From: an uncultured Bacilli bacterium
Lineage (GTDB): Bacteria > Bacillota_I > Bacilli_A > RF39 > UBA660
Direction: 5' to 3'
Assembly: GCA_934130215.1 (NCBI GenBank)
Contig: CAKOXR010000009.1
Location: 1-24,179 of the forward strand
DNA length: 24,179 nucleotides
Made by a program: the position numbers and the translations under genes. The notes below the pieces were generated by a model that made no database searches, was not told where the DNA came from, and saw only the letters and a program-made list of their open reading frames with translations. Below are positions 22,335 to 24,179 of this stretch, piece by piece. Position 1 is the stretch's first letter. Every line of letters begins with the position of its first letter.

Positions 22335-23072
22335 TTAAAATTTATTTCTATTTTCATATATTTTTTTTATGTAATTATATATTAAATATCCAATTATTAT
22401 AAGTATTAATAGTGCTAATATTATATAAACTATAGTCATATTTACTTTAACACCGATTGTTTTTATATTTAATGAATATAAACTATCTACATCATATTTT
22501 AATAATATATCTTTTTGTTTTGTGTCTTTATTTATATACCATTTATAAATATTTTTTTCTTTATTTATTTCATCGGCATTATTTTCTATAACTTTATATG
22601 GTAATTCTAAAGTGATTGTACTATTATCTAGTGTCATACCTATAGCTTCATAACTTAAATCAATATTATCTCTATTTAATTTTTTAGCGGATATTGTTAC
22701 AATATTTTTATCTAATTCAACACTAAAATCATCATATAATTCTTTTATTAATAAACTATAATTAAAAGCTGCTGCTCCTTCATAGTTTCTTGTTAATCTA
22801 ATTCCTTTATATTTTGTAGAATCAATATTACTTAAATTATATCTAGAAAAGGAAAGTGTAGATAATTTATCATTTGCTTGTTTTCTTAATTCAGTTATAA
22901 TATCAAATTCTCCACCATCATCTTCTAGGATATATTTTGTATTTCCATCTGGAAAATATTTTAGTAAATCACATTTTTCGACAAATTTATTATCATTAGT
23001 AATTTTTAAAGTATAATCAATTCTACAACCTGATAATAATAAAATACATAAAATAATTATTATTTTTTTCAT
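22335..23072 (-). CDS. LppM-like lipoprotein with C-terminal membrane segment
   Basis: 245 residues from ATG 23072 (GAGGGTGG upstream; a GTG 9 nt earlier is in frame). The signal peptide ends in the lipobox LSGC (IIIILCILLLSGC). The mature part begins with an LppM/DUF3153-like strand pattern (DYTLKITNDNKFVEKCDLLKYF), continues with a beta-rich domain, and ends with a hydrophobic segment (about 210-232, VYIILALLILIIIGYLIYNY) and a basic tail. Lipid anchoring at the N-terminus and membrane insertion at the C-terminus should hold both ends at the membrane. The ATGA overlap with the upstream NlpC/P60 gene suggests a shared role in the envelope. The LppM call is by resemblance and not firm. Confidence 0.65.
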   Translation of the reverse strand: MKKIIIILCILLLSGCRIDYTLKITNDNKFVEKCDLLKYFPDGNTKYILEDDGGEFDIITELRKQANDKLSTLSFSRYNLSNIDSTKYKGIRLTRNYEGAAAFNYSLLIKELYDDFSVELDKNIVTISAKKLNRDNIDLSYEAIGMTLDNSTITLELPYKVIENNADEINKEKNIYKWYINKDTKQKDILLKYDVDSLYSLNIKTIGVKVNMTIVYIILALLILIIIGYLIYNYIKKIYENRNKF

Positions 23073-24179
23073 TCTAACCACCCTCTTGGAATTTGAGAAA
23101 ATCTCATAACTGTTGTATATGTATGAGAATTACCAGAAGGATATTTTCCAGTTCTAGCATCAATTTCTACTCTTCTTATACCAATTGGCTTTCCATCAAC
23201 CATATTATTACTACTTGCATGAATTATTGTAATTGTACCATTTTCTTTATCAACTTCTGAAACAATGGCAACATGAGCAAATTCACTTCCTTCTCCTCCA
23301 GAATCACTATAAATTGTTCCTTTTGGATGCCATAATACATCACCAGGAGCGATTTCATCATTATTTAAATATTTAATTAATGGAATACCTTTTCTTTTAA
23401 CTTTTTTATTTGGTTCGAATTCATAATAATAATTTGAATTAAATTGACCTACATCACTTAACTTCCCTGCTACAGAAACAAATGCAGTTCTAGGATATCC
23501 TCCATTAACAAAACTCCAATATAAGAATCCTACACAGTCAACACCCTGACTTGTGTTATTTGGATCAGTCCATGGTGGATATACACCTATATAAGGTGTT
23601 TTACTATTTTGACCACCTAAAACATATGGAACATAAAGCCAACCATCTTCTTGTGAATTAGCCCATAACCATTCAGCAGCAGCAAGAACACCATCAATAG
23701 TTCCATAACCTCTAGAATTAACATAACTTTCTAAATCTGAGTTTAAAGAACCACCTGAAGATAAAAATTTAATTGTTCCTCCTTGATATTTAATAATATT
23801 ACCATATTCATCTTTACTTTCACCCTTATTAGGCATACTATCAATATTTACAACATTATATCCTTCGCCATAAAAGAATTTTAATAACTCATAATGATCA
23901 ACAAAATACATCTTTTTTGTTAAATAAGAAGCAATATTATATATTAAACCTACATTACCACTTGATAAACCAGCATAAGGATTATTATCTTCATCATACT
24001 CAATCATAACCTTATGTGTATCATCAGAATATTGATAACCAAGTTCATAAGTAATCGTCTGCTCTTTACCAGTAATATTAACTGTACCATCAGAACCATT
24101 ATGATAAAACTCAGTAGGAGTAACATAACCATCATTATCAATCAAAAGAGTATTTTTAGTACCATTTACAGCATCATAC
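23069..24179 (-). CDS. NlpC/P60-like peptidoglycan hydrolase, 5' end off-window
   Basis: The reading frame stays open to the window edge (codons upstream of 24145 read ...GTKNTL without a stop), so the start is missing. At least 369 residues are visible. The C-terminal part has YVPYVLGG, then GVDCVGFLYWSFVNGG with the likely catalytic Cys at codon 23534-23536, then GDVLWH and HVAIVSEV with the likely His, and IIHAS. This is the NlpC/P60 papain-like fold that cleaves peptidoglycan stem peptides. The upstream part is unidentified: it holds DNDG and DEDNNP segments, and an Asn/Gly-rich loop. It is translationally coupled to the lipoprotein gene (ATGA overlap). A surface or secreted cell-wall role is inferred; the export signal must lie off-window. 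Confidence 0.85.
   Translation of the reverse strand, partial: YDAVNGTKNTLLIDNDGYVTPTEFYHNGSDGTVNITGKEQTITYELGYQYSDDTHKVMIEYDEDNNPYAGLSSGNVGLIYNIASYLTKKMYFVDHYELLKFFYGEGYNVVNIDSMPNKGESKDEYGNIIKYQGGTIKFLSSGGSLNSDLESYVNSRGYGTIDGVLAAAEWLWANSQEDGWLYVPYVLGGQNSKTPYIGVYPPWTDPNNTSQGVDCVGFLYWSFVNGGYPRTAFVSVAGKLSDVGQFNSNYYYEFEPNKKVKRKGIPLIKYLNNDEIAPGDVLWHPKGTIYSDSGGEGSEFAHVAIVSEVDKENGTITIIHASSNNMVDGKPIGIRRVEIDARTGKYPSGNSHTYTTVMRFSQIPRGWLE

Overview
The window comes from a very AT-rich (low-GC), endospore-forming Bacillota. TGA acts as a stop codon at many genes (for example at the ATGA gene junctions) and tryptophan is TGG, so this is the standard bacterial code, not the Mycoplasma code. gerQ, yabP-yabQ-divIC, yabG-veg and spoVG point to a sporulating Firmicute. 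The compact layout, the AT bias and the mix of Bacillus-like synteny with shortened proteins resemble uncultured gut Bacilli/Clostridia with small genomes. That lineage guess is inference.

Layout. 1-527: gene-free AT-rich edge with one clear terminator. 528-2417: a large uncharacterised protein with two HEPN-like R-x4-H motifs joined by a repeat-rich linker. 2537-3999: a LiaF-like membrane protein coupled to a DUF4097-type beta-repeat envelope protein. 4124-4381: a short DUF5698 membrane protein on the plus strand. 4384-7830: lepA-hemW-HD hydrolase operon. 7894-9704: pduL followed by three prepilin-like proteins. 9786-10669: gerQ and lemA on the plus strand. 10688-11685: yabP-yabQ-divIC. 11731-15733: a biofilm/matrix-like operon with two TasA/camelysin-like exported proteins, a 683-residue Asp/Asn/Cys-repeat membrane protein and a SipW-type signal peptidase, driven by a near-consensus promoter overlapping a palindrome. 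15918-18788: rnfC-like, rnfD-like and nfo. 18763-19029: a DUF2624-like gene convergent with nfo. 19097-22263: class B PBP, yabG, veg and spoVG. 22335-24179: a lipoprotein and an NlpC/P60 hydrolase cut by the window edge.

How it works together. Much of the window is surface and spore biology: peptidoglycan synthesis and hydrolysis, spore coat and cortex factors, envelope-stress-like proteins, pilin-like proteins and a secreted fibre-like cluster. The strongest candidates for undescribed biology are the SipW/TasA-like/Cys-Asp-repeat cluster, the tandem HEPN protein, and an orphan RnfC-RnfD pair without recognisable nucleotide- or flavin-binding motifs. Genes are packed tightly: many junctions are ATGA overlaps, and several stop codons sit inside terminator hairpins.
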